The notes under the pieces are model-generated. The model did not search any database, had not been told where the DNA came from, and saw only the letters and a program-made list of their open reading frames with translations. Shown piece after piece: positions 26,146-34,947 of a stretch of 64,000 nucleotides of DNA. Location of the stretch: assembly GCA_958295515.1 (NCBI GenBank), contig CATQGW010000001.1:841522-905521 (forward strand), given 5' to 3'. The stretch is from an uncultured Dehalococcoidia bacterium. GTDB taxonomy: Bacteria; Chloroflexota; Dehalococcoidia; Bin125. Each line of letters opens with the position of its first letter. Positions within the stretch are counted from its first letter, which is position 1. A program made the translations under genes and the position numbers.

Positions 26146-27066
26146 ATGCTCGCCGCCTCGCGTCCGATCATGCTCGCCCTGCCGCTGATCGCGCTGCTGG
26201 CGATCATCGTCCTGTTCTTCGGCATCCGCGACGATCCGGACGCGCAGAAGATCGCGGCGCGCATGAGCGATACGCACACCGTCCGTCTGATCGGCGGTGA
26301 GCGCCCCGCCGCGCTCGCCCTCCCGCGCGTATTCGACCCGCAGCGATCGTATCTGTTGATCCTCGGCTTGCACGGCTACGACAGCAACGCCTGGGAATAC
26401 GATCAATACCTTCGACTCTCTCCGGCCGTCAATACCGATGATATCGCCCTGCTCTTGCCGCAGGGACTCAAAGACTCCGAAGGCTCGCGTTTCTGGAATG
26501 GCGTACCCTGGCGCGGCGCTCCGCAACGTAGCGGTGTTGACGATGTTGCCTGGCTTCAGTCGCTGATCGTTGAAGCGGGCGAGATCGTCCAGATCGAACG
26601 GGTCGTCGCTGTCGGACACTCCAACGGCGGCTTCATGGCTTACCGCCTGGCCTGCGAGGGTGTTCCCAACCTCAGCGCGATCATCAGTCTGGCCGGCTCG
26701 TCATTCGCCGATCCGCAGCGCTGCGCCGAGGCTGCGCCGGTTTCGGTATTGCAGATTCACGGCGACGAAGATGATCTGGTGTTGTATGAAGGTGAAGCCG
26801 GCGAGGACGGCTATCCCGGCGCAGCAGCGCTCGCGCGCCGCTGGGCGGAGCGCGCGGGCTGCGATCTCGACGCGCCCGCCGAGCTGCCGCCGCTCGATCT
26901 CGACAGCGATATCGATGGGGCGGAGACCGCCGCGCGGCGCTGGTCGGAGGGCTGCGATGGCGATGTGGTGGTCGAACTCTGGAGTATCCACGGCGGCGGC
27001 CATGCGCCCGATTTCTCCGATGCGTTCGCCCCGCGGATTCTGGCCTGGCTCGACGCGGCGAACTGA
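26146..27066 (+). CDS. PHB-depolymerase/LpqC-family esterase, membrane-anchored
   Basis: A 306-residue alpha/beta hydrolase of the LpqC/poly(3-hydroxybutyrate) depolymerase family. A hydrophobic segment (about 8-27, IMLALPLIALLAIIVLFFG) anchors it with the enzyme outside. The nucleophile is in GHSNGG (Ser about 159); likely acid in IHGDEDDLVLYEG (about 206) and His in IHGGGHAPDF (about 285). The oxyanion area is LLILGLHGYDSNAWEYD. Expected to hydrolyse short polyester or feruloyl-type esters. Immediately upstream of a larger lipoprotein made of two copies of the same domain. Confidence 0.85.
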   Translation: MLAASRPIMLALPLIALLAIIVLFFGIRDDPDAQKIAARMSDTHTVRLIGGERPAALALPRVFDPQRSYLLILGLHGYDSNAWEYDQYLRLSPAVNTDDIALLLPQGLKDSEGSRFWNGVPWRGAPQRSGVDDVAWLQSLIVEAGEIVQIERVVAVGHSNGGFMAYRLACEGVPNLSAIISLAGSSFADPQRCAEAAPVSVLQIHGDEDDLVLYEGEAGEDGYPGAAALARRWAERAGCDLDAPAELPPLDLDSDIDGAETAARRWSEGCDGDVVVELWSIHGGGHAPDFSDAFAPRILAWLDAAN

Positions 27067-27092
27067 GCGGAGAGCGTAGCGGCGGCCGCCTG

Positions 27093-27104
27093 TAGGCTCG
27101 CGCC
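27093..27104 (+). promoter_or_regulatory. Leaderless promoter of double-esterase gene
   Basis: TAGGCT at 27093-27098, 6 bases before the ATG at 27105. The surrounding CCGCCTGTAGGCT..GCG.CATG repeats the arrangement at 26129-26148 almost base for base. Confidence 0.5.
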
Positions 27105-29057
27105 ATGCGCATCCTCAGCTCACTGCCTGCTTTGCTCCTCGCCGTCGCCTTGATTTTTGCCGCCTGCGGCGGCGACGAAGCGCAGCAGCAGGGCGAACCA
27201 CCAGCGCCGACCGCCCGGCAGCAGCAGGTTGAGCAGCAGGAGGTCGAACCGCAGGAGTCCGAGCAGCAGCCGCGAGAGGCGAAACAGGACACCGCCCAAG
27301 CGGAGGAACAAGAAGCGGCGCAGGCTGAGGTCGAGAAGACGCAGACGCAGAAGGATGGGAAAGACGATCAGCCCGCGGCGGTTGAGCGCGTCAAGGGACT
27401 GACGATCGGCGGGGAACGCCCGGCCAAGCTGCTGCTGCCGCTGGAGTACGACAAGAGCGAGCCGCTGCCGTTGGCGCTGTTGCTGCACGGCTTCGGCGGC
27501 GACGCGGCCTCAATCGACGCCTACATCGGCGCATCGCTGCTGGTCGCCGACGGCGGTTTCGGGCTGATTCTGCCCGACGGCACGCCCGACGCCGACGGCA
27601 ACCGCTTCTGGAACGCCACCGACGAGTGCTGCGATTTCTACGACACGGGCGTGGACGATGTGGGCTACCTGAGAGGGCTGGTTGAGGAGGCGTGGAGCTA
27701 CACGGGCGTCGGTCCGGTTGCGGCGATTGGCGTCTCGAACGGCGGCTTCATGTCCTACCGGCTGGCCTGTGAAAGCCTGCCGGGGCTGTTCGCGGTCGTC
27801 AGCATTATGGGGTCATCGCACGCCGATCCTGCCGATTGCGCCAACCCGACCCCTGTCTCGGTGCTGCAAATTCACGGGACCGACGACCAGGTGGTGTTCT
27901 ACGAGGGCGGGCTGACCGGTGAGCTTGCCGTCGCCGTGGATCCGCCCGGGGCGGTCGAGCTGGTGCTGCGCTGGGCGGAGCGCGCGGGCTGCGAGCTTGA
28001 CGCGGTCGAGGAACACGAAGCGATCGAAATCGAGTTCAGCGAGAGCGGCAACGAAACATCGGTCAACCGCATCCGCGACGGCTGCACGGACGGGATCACG
28101 ATCGAGCTGTGGACGATGGACGGCGTGGGGCACTATCCGTGGTTCCTGCCGCAGCAGATTTCGCTGCATCTGTTCACCTGGCTGGGCTCCGAGGCGCGGG
28201 TTGGCGCGCTGCAGGAGGAGTCATCGGCGGTGGCGGACCCCGGGTCATCGAGCGAAGCAGCGACCCGGATCACGATCGGTGGCGAGCGCCCCGCCACGCT
28301 GTTGCTGCCCACCCGACCGAGCGCGCAACCGCTGCCGCTGGTGATGCTGCTGCACGGGTTTGGGATGACGGCGGATTTGGTTGATGGATACTTCGGCATC
28401 TCGTCCCTGGCCGATGACGGGCTGATCGGACTGATTCTGCCCGACGGCACGCCGAATCCCGACGGCGATCGGTTCTGGAACGCCACGCCCGAGTGCTGCA
28501 AATTCGCCGGACAAGATGTGGATGATGTGGGGTATCTCAGCGGGCTCATCGAGGAGGCGCGCGACTACGCCGAGTTCGACCGCCTCTATCTGATCGGCTA
28601 CTCGAACGGCGGTTTCATGTCCTACCGCCTCGCCTGCGAGAGCCTGCCGGGTCTGACCGCGCTGGTGAGCGTGGCGGGCTCGTCGTACGTCGACTCTGAC
28701 CATTGCGACTCGCCCACGCCGGTGTCGGTGCTGCAAATTCACGGCACCGCGGACTACCTCGTGCGCTACGAAAACGGCGCTACGCCCGGCGCGGTGGAGC
28801 TGACGCGCCGCTGGGCGGAGCGGGCCGGCTGCGACCTTGAGGCGGTTGAGGAGCTCGAAACGATTGAACTCGACTTCAGCAGCGCCGGCCCGGATACGAC
28901 CGTGCGGCGGTTCCGCGAGGGCTGCGCCGAGGGGATCACGATCGAGCTCTGGGCAATGCAGGACATCGGACACGGCCCCGCCTTCTCGCCGCAGGTCTTC
29001 GCGGGGCGCGTGATCGGCTGGCTGATCGGCGAGTCGCGGGTTACCGCCGGATCATGA
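27105..29057 (+). CDS. Lipoprotein with two tandem LpqC-family esterase domains
   Basis: A 650-residue secreted lipoprotein. Residues 1-21 are a signal peptide with lipobox LIFAAC (Cys21); then a Gln/Glu/Lys-rich linker to about residue 100. Two esterase domains follow (about 105-365 and 390-645), each with its own triad candidates: GVSNGGFMSYRLACES with IHGTDDQ and GVGHYPWF in the first, GYSNGGFMSYRLACES with IHGTADYLV and DIGHGPAF in the second. Both are closer to each other than to the single-domain neighbour upstream, so the gene arose by internal duplication. Function: cell-surface esterase/depolymerase, substrate unknown. The next gene overlaps by ATGA. Confidence 0.88.
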   Translation: MRILSSLPALLLAVALIFAACGGDEAQQQGEPPAPTARQQQVEQQEVEPQESEQQPREAKQDTAQAEEQEAAQAEVEKTQTQKDGKDDQPAAVERVKGLTIGGERPAKLLLPLEYDKSEPLPLALLLHGFGGDAASIDAYIGASLLVADGGFGLILPDGTPDADGNRFWNATDECCDFYDTGVDDVGYLRGLVEEAWSYTGVGPVAAIGVSNGGFMSYRLACESLPGLFAVVSIMGSSHADPADCANPTPVSVLQIHGTDDQVVFYEGGLTGELAVAVDPPGAVELVLRWAERAGCELDAVEEHEAIEIEFSESGNETSVNRIRDGCTDGITIELWTMDGVGHYPWFLPQQISLHLFTWLGSEARVGALQEESSAVADPGSSSEAATRITIGGERPATLLLPTRPSAQPLPLVMLLHGFGMTADLVDGYFGISSLADDGLIGLILPDGTPNPDGDRFWNATPECCKFAGQDVDDVGYLSGLIEEARDYAEFDRLYLIGYSNGGFMSYRLACESLPGLTALVSVAGSSYVDSDHCDSPTPVSVLQIHGTADYLVRYENGATPGAVELTRRWAERAGCDLEAVEELETIELDFSSAGPDTTVRRFREGCAEGITIELWAMQDIGHGPAFSPQVFAGRVIGWLIGESRVTAGS

Positions 29058-29536
29058 CCGACGAACCCGGCGCGCAGCAGCTGCTGGCGATGCTCGGAAT
29101 CGAGCGCCACGATCGGCCGGCGGTCGCCGTTTCGCACCGCATCGGCGCGGCGCGCGCCGCGGAGCTGGCCGGGCAGATCAGCGTCCGTCTCGACCAGGCC
29201 GCGGTTCCGCCGCAACGCCGCATCTGGATTGTGGGCGGCTCGGACGATCCCGCTGCCGACGCCGCGATCGCCGAGGTGCTGGGCGCGCTCTCCGACTCGA
29301 TCGGCGCGGCGCGGCTCGAGCTGCATGACCCGCGCGATCCCGACCGCCTGATCTTCCGCCGCCGCCCGCCTAACCAAAAGCGCGGCGGCATCTATCTCAA
29401 CGCGAGCTGGATGCAGGCAAGCATCCGCATCGCCTGCGGCCCGCCGTCCGATCTCGCCGCCGGCCTCAGCGCCTGGTTCAACGGTCGCGCAATGCTGGAC
29501 CCCGAACACGACCTGGATGCCACGCTCATTCTTTGA
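29054..29536 (+). CDS. Small protein with weak resemblance to LarA/DUF2088
   Basis: A 160-residue protein coupled to the esterase gene by an ATGA overlap. I do not recognise it with confidence. The segment ELHDPRDPDRLIFRR, then GGIYLNASW and the ending DLAAGLSAWFNG, is reminiscent of the middle of nickel-dependent lactate racemase LarA/DUF2088 (HD..dpd.L, lNr.v.eAD, aGfSGG), but the protein is far shorter than the ~420-residue family and lacks the metal-cofactor lysine region. It may be a truncated relative. No membrane segment or signal. Confidence 0.6.
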   Translation: MTDEPGAQQLLAMLGIERHDRPAVAVSHRIGAARAAELAGQISVRLDQAAVPPQRRIWIVGGSDDPAADAAIAEVLGALSDSIGAARLELHDPRDPDRLIFRRRPPNQKRGGIYLNASWMQASIRIACGPPSDLAAGLSAWFNGRAMLDPEHDLDATLIL

Positions 29537-29548
29537 ACGGGGGCACAA

Positions 29549-29567
29549 AGGCGGCGAAACGCCGCCT
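29549..29567. terminator. Hairpin between convergent genes
   Basis: AGGCGGCG (29549-29556), AAA loop, CGCCGCCT (29560-29567): an 8-bp stem located between the plus-strand gene ending at 29536 and the minus-strand gene ending at 29566. It can serve both directions; A-rich and no long T tract. Confidence 0.5.
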
Positions 29568-30759
29568 AGCCTCGCGGGAGTCCCAGCCCTCGCGTGGCGA
29601 TGATGTTGCGCTGGATTTCGCTCGTGCCGCCCTCGATCGTGTTGGCGATGCTGCGCATGAAGCCGTACTGGTAGCGGCCGCGGCGCGGCGCGTAGGGGTC
29701 GCCCCCGCCCAGCTGGCCGTAGAGGCCCAACACCTTCATCGCCGTCGCCTGGATGCGCTGGTTCAGCTCCATCGCGTAGAGTTTGGCCATCGACGCTTCG
29801 TGGTTGGGGATCATCCCCTGGCTCTGCATGCTGACGATGCGGTAGGAGATCATCATCGCTGTCTGCGCTTCGATGTAGCGGTCTGCGAGCGCGTTGCGCG
29901 TCTCCTCGTTCTCGCCGAGCGAGGACATGCCGCTGCCCTGGTGCTCCTTGGCGACATCGATGATCGCGTCCACGCTCTGACGCATGCCGACCGCCGAGCC
30001 GATGCTGCTGCGCTCGAAATCGAGCGTGGTGACCGCGCCGTACCAGCCGCGGTTGACCTCGCCGAGAATGTGGCGGCTGGGAATGCGGACATCCTCGAAG
30101 AAGACCTCGTTGAACTCGTGGGTGTTGGTCATGTTGACTAGTGGGCGCACCTCCACGCCGGGCGAGTGCATGTCGAGCATGAAGTAGGTGATGCCCTTGT
30201 GCTTGGGCGCGTCGGGGTCGGTGCGGGCGAGCAGGATCATCCAGTCCGCGCGGTGCGCGCCGGAGGTCCAGATTTTCTGCCCGTTGACCACCCAGTCGTC
30301 GCCGTCCTTGACCGCGCGGGTCTGGAGCGAGGCGAGGTCGGAGCCGCTGCCCGGCTCGGAGTAGCCCTGGCACCAGATCGCCTCGCCGCTGAGGATCGGC
30401 GGCAGGTGCTCGGCCTGCTGCTCCTCGGTGCCGATCGTGATCAGCGTGGGGCCGGCCATGCCGATCGCGATGCCGCCGGGACGCGGGGCGCGGGCTTCGG
30501 CCATCTCCTCGTTGAAGATGAACTGCTGCATCACGCTCAGGCCGGCGCCGCCGTACTGCTCGGGCCAGGCGGGCGCGATCCAGCCGCGCTCGGCGAGCTC
30601 GCCCTCCCAGGCGCGCATCGCGGGCGTGCGCTCGAAGGGCGCGGCGCGGCGCGCCTCCTCGCGGATTTGGCTGCGCCGCGGCTCGTATTCGCCGCCGATG
30701 AACTCGCGCACGGTGGTGCGGAACGCCGCCTCGGTGCCGGTGTCTCTGAAGTCGACCAT
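29566..30759 (-). CDS. Acyl-CoA dehydrogenase
   Basis: A 397-residue FAD-dependent acyl-CoA dehydrogenase. Signatures: WCQGYSEPGSGSDLASL (FAD/substrate), DDWVVNGQKIWTSGAH, and the ending IEGGTSEIQRNIIATRGLGL. Paralogue of the gene at 11102-12310. ATG 30759 follows GGCGGAGGAC, the start being set by the family N-terminus MVDFRDTGTEAAFR. Divergent from the flavin reductase gene. Substrate chain length not inferable. Confidence 0.93.
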   Translation of the reverse strand: MVDFRDTGTEAAFRTTVREFIGGEYEPRRSQIREEARRAAPFERTPAMRAWEGELAERGWIAPAWPEQYGGAGLSVMQQFIFNEEMAEARAPRPGGIAIGMAGPTLITIGTEEQQAEHLPPILSGEAIWCQGYSEPGSGSDLASLQTRAVKDGDDWVVNGQKIWTSGAHRADWMILLARTDPDAPKHKGITYFMLDMHSPGVEVRPLVNMTNTHEFNEVFFEDVRIPSRHILGEVNRGWYGAVTTLDFERSSIGSAVGMRQSVDAIIDVAKEHQGSGMSSLGENEETRNALADRYIEAQTAMMISYRIVSMQSQGMIPNHEASMAKLYAMELNQRIQATAMKVLGLYGQLGGGDPYAPRRGRYQYGFMRSIANTIEGGTSEIQRNIIATRGLGLPRG

Positions 30760-30803
30760 GTCCTCCGCCTTCCCGCCTCGAGCAGCCGAATGACCGCAGT
30801 TTA
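30760..30803 (-). promoter_or_regulatory. -10-like element before acyl-CoA dehydrogenase
   Basis: Minus-strand TAAACT at 30803-30798, 38 bases before the ATG at 30759. Confidence 0.4.
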
Positions 30804-30812
30804 CCGCATCGG

Positions 30813-30854
30813 TACCATGCACTTCGCAGCGGCAATGCGAAGGAGCGGGATTGC
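30813..30854 (+). promoter_or_regulatory. -10-like element before flavin reductase
   Basis: TACCAT at 30813-30818, 36 bases before the ATG at 30855; GAAGGAGCGGG is the ribosome site. Confidence 0.35.
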
Positions 30855-31592
30855 ATGGTTCGGCGATCACTGGTCGAGGATGACGCGCGCCGTCTGCTGG
30901 GCGGCGCGCCGGTGCTGATCGTGACGACGCAATGGCGGGCCGTGGCCAACGCCGCGCCGATCGCCTGGGCGATGCCGGTCAGCGTCAATCCCCCGCTGCT
31001 GGCGATCGCGGTGCATCCCTCGCGCCGCAGCCACGACATGATCAAGTACGGCGAGGAGTTTGTGGTCAACATCCCCTCGCGGGTGCTGCTCAATCACACT
31101 CAGTGGCTGGGGATGGTGAGCAACTCGGCGGGAGACAAGCTGGAGGCGTCGCGCATTCCCTCGTTCCGCGCGCGGCAGGTCGACGCGCCGCTGCTCGAGG
31201 GCTGCGTGGGCTGGATCGAATGCACGCTGCACGACTGGTACACGATGGGCGACCACACGCTGTTCATCGGCAAGGTCGTCTCCGCGCAGGCGGACACCGA
31301 CGCCTTCGATTTCAACACCGGGATGTGGACGCTGGACGACGACGAGTACAAGCCGCTGATGTATCTGGGCGGTCGCAGCTACAGCGTGCTGGACGAGGCG
31401 TTCGACGCGACGGTGGAGCAGCGCAGCGTGGAGCAGATGCAGGAGGAGGGGCTGGGTCAGGAGCTGGAGGAGGCGGAGGCGGAGCGGCGGATTAAGCGCG
31501 AGGAGGAGGCCGAGCGGCGCGAACAGGAAGAGCAGCGCGGCGAATACGAACCCGACACTTCGAGCCTGCCGCGTGAACTGCCCGACGCATAA
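30855..31592 (+). CDS. Flavin reductase-like (flavoredoxin-type) protein
   Basis: A 245-residue protein with an N-terminal flavin reductase-like FMN-binding domain (about 5-180): PVLIVTTQWRAVANAAPIAW, then PPLLAIAVHPSRRSHDMI and EEFVVNIPS. It may supply reduced FMN to flavin monooxygenases, such as the luciferase-like proteins encoded at 33740 and 41149, or act as a flavoredoxin. The last ~60 residues are a highly charged, Glu/Arg-rich helix (QELEEAEAERRIKREEEAER), an addition not usual for the family. Divergent from the acyl-CoA dehydrogenase. Confidence 0.85.
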   Translation: MVRRSLVEDDARRLLGGAPVLIVTTQWRAVANAAPIAWAMPVSVNPPLLAIAVHPSRRSHDMIKYGEEFVVNIPSRVLLNHTQWLGMVSNSAGDKLEASRIPSFRARQVDAPLLEGCVGWIECTLHDWYTMGDHTLFIGKVVSAQADTDAFDFNTGMWTLDDDEYKPLMYLGGRSYSVLDEAFDATVEQRSVEQMQEEGLGQELEEAEAERRIKREEEAERREQEEQRGEYEPDTSSLPRELPDA

Positions 31593-31624
31593 GCTTCGGC
31601 TTGGGCAAGGAACAAGAGGAGCGC

Positions 31625-33664
31625 ATGATGACTCGTGTCGCAGTGGCGTTGTTGGCGGTGGTGGCCGGCGTGGCGCTCGCCGTGTTGGCGCTGGGCGGCG
31701 GTTCCGCGCGCGCGGACGGCGGTGATGACGTACGGATCATTGCGCGGGTGGCGTCCGATCAGCGGATCGAGTTCGGCGCGCAGGTGAATGGTGCGTCGGT
31801 GCTGCCGGAGCGGCGCTTTGTGCGCGCGTCGATCGCGCACAGCCGCTGGCTGCGCAGCACGCCGATCGAGCTGGGCGGCGGGCGCAGCGGACGGATTGTG
31901 GCGCGTCGGCTGGCCGACGGGCGCTTCGAGGTCGGTCTGCGGGTGACGGGCATCGACGAGCTGCTGCTGCCGCGGCAGCGTCACGTGCCGGTGGGCTTCG
32001 CGGGGCGCGGCTGGCAGCGCAGCAGCGCGGTCGAGATTGGCGCTGACGCCTTCGTCGTGCGGCGCGGCTACGAGCGGCTCAGCGCGGGCTACGACCACAC
32101 CTGCGCGGTGCTGCCCGGCGGCGCGCTCGAGTGCTGGGGCTCGAACGAATTCGGTCAGCGCGACGCGCCCAGCGGCACATTCCGGTCGGTCAGCTCGGGG
32201 CGGCTGCACACCTGCGGGCTGCGCGACTCGGGCGAGATCGCCTGCTGGGGCGCAAACGACGACGGGCGCACCGACGCGCCGTCCGGGCGCTTCCGCTCGA
32301 TCAGCGTGGGCTACGACCACACCTGCGGCGTATCCGAGTCGGGCGCGCTGGCCTGCTGGGGCAAGAACGTCTACGGACAGACCGACGCGCCGTCGGGCTC
32401 GTTCAGGGCGGTCGACGCGGGGCATCGAGATACCTGCGCGATTGATGACAATGCCGCGCTGCGCTGCTGGGGCGACAACCGCTGGGGCGAGTCGGATCCG
32501 CCCAGCGGCCGCTTTGCGGTGGTCAGCGTGGGCAACTCGCACTCCTGCGCGCTCAGCGTCGACGGCATTCTCGATTGCTGGGGCTACACCGACGACCTGC
32601 ACCCGGTCGAAGATTTGGACGGCGGCCGCTACGAGTTCCTCAGCGCGGGCGGCTGGCACACCTGCGCGATCAGCGCCGACAAGGAGCTCGATTGCGTCGG
32701 CTGGAACGGCTACGGACACGCCGACGCGCCGTCTTCGGGTCGGTACGCGCTGGTCAGCGGTTCCGAGGAGCACACCTGCGCGGTCACCGTCGAGGGCGCG
32801 GTGACCTGCTGGGGCCGCAACGGATTCGGACAGACGGACTCGCCAAGCGGGGCGTTCGCCGCCCTGGCGGCCGGCTACGACCACACCTGCGCGATCGACG
32901 CGGCGGGGGCGCTGTCCTGCTGGGGCGCGAACGGCGACTCGCAGACCGAAGCGCCGGCCGGCGCCTTCATCTCGGTCGCGCCGGGCGACTGGCACACCTG
33001 CGGGGTGCGCGACTCGGGCGAGCTGATCTGCTGGGGCTTCAACGGCTACGGGCAGATCGATGTGCCCAGCGGCAGCGATTACACGATGGTGGTGAGCGGC
33101 CGATCTTCCGCCTGCGCCCTGCGCGAATCCGGCGCGGTCGTCTGCTGGGGCCGCAACGATCACGGCCAGGCCGAACCGCCGCAGGGCGCGTTCAGCTCGA
33201 TCAGCGCCTCCTCGCTGCACGTCTGCGGGGTCACCAGCGACGCAGAGGTTGTCTGCTGGGGCCGCAACATCGAAGGCCAGTCCGACGCGCCGTCGGGCCG
33301 CTTCACGGCGGTCGCGGCGGGCGATTTCCACAGCTGCGGCCTGCGCGAGACGGGCGAAGCCGTCTGTTGGGGGCAGGCCGAAGGCGGACGCACAGCCGCG
33401 CCGTCCGGCCGCTACACGGCGATCGGCGCGGGCCTGGCGCACACCTGCGCGCTGACCGAGGCCGGCGATCTGACCTGCTGGGGCAAAAACTTCTGGGGCC
33501 AGGCGAACCCGCCGGAGGGGAGCCACACAGCGGTGGTAGCCGGCAACTCGCACTCCTGCGCGCTGTGCGACGACGACGAGATCGAGTGCTGGGGCATCGA
33601 GGTCTACGGCCAAACCGATGTCCCCGAAGCGCTCCAGCAGGCAGGCGCAATCTCAACGGACTAA
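31625..33664 (+). CDS. Secreted RCC1-like repeat protein (14 repeats)
   Basis: A 679-residue exported protein. A signal peptide occupies residues 1-30 (VALLAVVAGVALAVLALGGG, then SARA|D). An unassigned ~110-residue region follows, then 14 repeats of about 37 residues (nucleotides about 32070-33630) of the pattern F..v.aG..HtCal...G...CWG.N..GQtdaPSG. This is the short bacterial RCC1-like repeat; 14 units would make two seven-bladed propellers. Almost every repeat has two cysteines (HTCA and CWG), suggesting one disulfide per blade, consistent with an external location. ATG 31625 follows GAGGAGCGC; an in-frame TTG at 31601 is rejected. Function probably binding or adhesion; no enzyme motif. 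Confidence 0.85.
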   Translation: MMTRVAVALLAVVAGVALAVLALGGGSARADGGDDVRIIARVASDQRIEFGAQVNGASVLPERRFVRASIAHSRWLRSTPIELGGGRSGRIVARRLADGRFEVGLRVTGIDELLLPRQRHVPVGFAGRGWQRSSAVEIGADAFVVRRGYERLSAGYDHTCAVLPGGALECWGSNEFGQRDAPSGTFRSVSSGRLHTCGLRDSGEIACWGANDDGRTDAPSGRFRSISVGYDHTCGVSESGALACWGKNVYGQTDAPSGSFRAVDAGHRDTCAIDDNAALRCWGDNRWGESDPPSGRFAVVSVGNSHSCALSVDGILDCWGYTDDLHPVEDLDGGRYEFLSAGGWHTCAISADKELDCVGWNGYGHADAPSSGRYALVSGSEEHTCAVTVEGAVTCWGRNGFGQTDSPSGAFAALAAGYDHTCAIDAAGALSCWGANGDSQTEAPAGAFISVAPGDWHTCGVRDSGELICWGFNGYGQIDVPSGSDYTMVVSGRSSACALRESGAVVCWGRNDHGQAEPPQGAFSSISASSLHVCGVTSDAEVVCWGRNIEGQSDAPSGRFTAVAAGDFHSCGLRETGEAVCWGQAEGGRTAAPSGRYTAIGAGLAHTCALTEAGDLTCWGKNFWGQANPPEGSHTAVVAGNSHSCALCDDDEIECWGIEVYGQTDVPEALQQAGAISTD

Positions 33665-33678
33665 CGCCGGTACCGGCA

Positions 33679-33727
33679 GTCATACCCGCGTGTCCTCCGC
33701 CATACGCGCGCTTGCCGCGGGTGTGAC
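33679..33727. repeat. REP-like palindromic element, copy 1
   Basis: GTCATACCCGCG at 33679-33690 faces CGCGCTTGCCGCGGGTGTGAC at 33707-33727, an imperfect inverted repeat between convergent genes. The core CATACCCGCG/CGCTTGCCGCGGGTRT is shared with the element at 40228-40253 in inverted orientation. Confidence 0.5.
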
Positions 33728-33739
33728 GGAGTGAACCCC

Positions 33740-34813
33740 TTACCCCCGCAGCGCGGGCGCGACTTCTTCCATGAGCAGCCGCATTGAGCGGAGCACTTGG
33801 TCGTGGGGAATCATCCCGCCTGGGTTGCACCAGGTGAGGAAGTGCCCCACGCCGTAGCGCTCGTGCAGGCCGGCGAGCGTGGCGGCGACTTCTTCGGCGC
33901 TGCCGATCGCGCCCGTCTCCTCGATCAGCTGCTCGTAGCTGAAGGAACTGTTGCGCTCCATCAGCGGCGGCAGGTTGTCGGGGTCGCCGCCGAGGGCGAT
34001 GATGCTGCGCCGGCCGGTGGCGATGATGACGTCGATGTAGCTCATCAGGCTGGCGCGCGCCTCCTCGCGCGCCTGCTCGCCGCTCTCCGCGACATGCACC
34101 GGCAGCAGCAGTCCGGCGTCGGTCGCGGGCGGACGCGCACCCTCAGCCGCGCTGCGGGCGCGCCAGTATTCGGCGAAGCGGCGGTCGAGGTCCTCGCTGA
34201 AAGCGGTGATCGGCGAGGCGAAGACCCGCCAGCCCTCGGCGGCGGCGCGCTCGAACGACTCATCGCTGTTGGCCGCCAGCCGCAGCGGCGGATGCGGGCG
34301 TTGGAGCGGCTTGGGCACGACCTGCACATCCGCGTAGTCGAAGAACTGGCCGTGGAAGTTGACCGGCTTGTCGGACCAGGCTTGCAGCATCACCTCCAGC
34401 GCCTCGTCGAAACGCGCTGCGCGTTTGCGGATCGGCACGCCAAAACCGTTGAAGTGCTCGGCGATCGAGCCGCGCCCGACGCCGTATTCGAGCCGCCCGC
34501 CGGAGATGATGTCCAGCGTGGCGGCGTCCTCGGCCGCGCGGATCGGCTCCACCAGCGGGATCAGCGCGACGCCGGTGCCGAGTCGGATGCGGGTCGTCTG
34601 CGCCGCCGCCGCCGCCATCGCCACGATCGGCGAGGGCAGCACCGAGAACTCGCGCACAAAGTGCATCTCCGCCAGCCAGGCGAGATCGAAGCCAAGCCGG
34701 TCCCCCTCGACGATCTGTGCAATCGTGTCGCGGTACCGCGCGGCCACATCCTGCCCATCCGCCTGCGGCAGCTGAAAGAACAGCCCAAACTCGAGGGACC
34801 CGGCTTCGCTCAT
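33740..34813 (-). CDS. LLM-class (luciferase-like) flavin-dependent oxidoreductase
   Basis: A 357-residue bacterial-luciferase-like monooxygenase. N-terminal LEFGLFFQLP, then LGFDLAWLAEMHFVREFSV, TTRIRLGTGVALIPLVEP and LDIISGGRLEYGVGRGS are the characteristic blocks of the TIM-barrel fold that binds FMN or F420. The ATG at 34813 is preferred to an in-frame TTG two codons earlier. Such enzymes are greatly expanded in some marine Chloroflexota and oxidise recalcitrant organics, which fits the degradative context, but the substrate is unknown. Confidence 0.9.
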   Translation of the reverse strand: MSEAGSLEFGLFFQLPQADGQDVAARYRDTIAQIVEGDRLGFDLAWLAEMHFVREFSVLPSPIVAMAAAAAQTTRIRLGTGVALIPLVEPIRAAEDAATLDIISGGRLEYGVGRGSIAEHFNGFGVPIRKRAARFDEALEVMLQAWSDKPVNFHGQFFDYADVQVVPKPLQRPHPPLRLAANSDESFERAAAEGWRVFASPITAFSEDLDRRFAEYWRARSAAEGARPPATDAGLLLPVHVAESGEQAREEARASLMSYIDVIIATGRRSIIALGGDPDNLPPLMERNSSFSYEQLIEETGAIGSAEEVAATLAGLHERYGVGHFLTWCNPGGMIPHDQVLRSMRLLMEEVAPALRG

Positions 34814-34898
34814 GCCCAACTCCCCACGCTTGCCGACCGCCCCCGCGGAGCAGGCCCGCCAAGGCAGGCTAGCCGACGCCCGATCCGAAGCGCAGGGG

Positions 34899-34947
34899 TA
34901 GGATGCGCTCAGAGCGTCGCGGACGGCACCGGAGGGATTCGACGCCG
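34899..34947 (+). promoter_or_regulatory. -10-like element before sacsin-DUF3883 gene
   Basis: TAGGAT at 34899-34904, 43 bases before the ATG at 34948; CCGGAGGG (34930-34937) is the ribosome site. On the other strand TAGCCT (34871-34866) is a similar element for the divergent gene starting at 34813. Confidence 0.4.
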
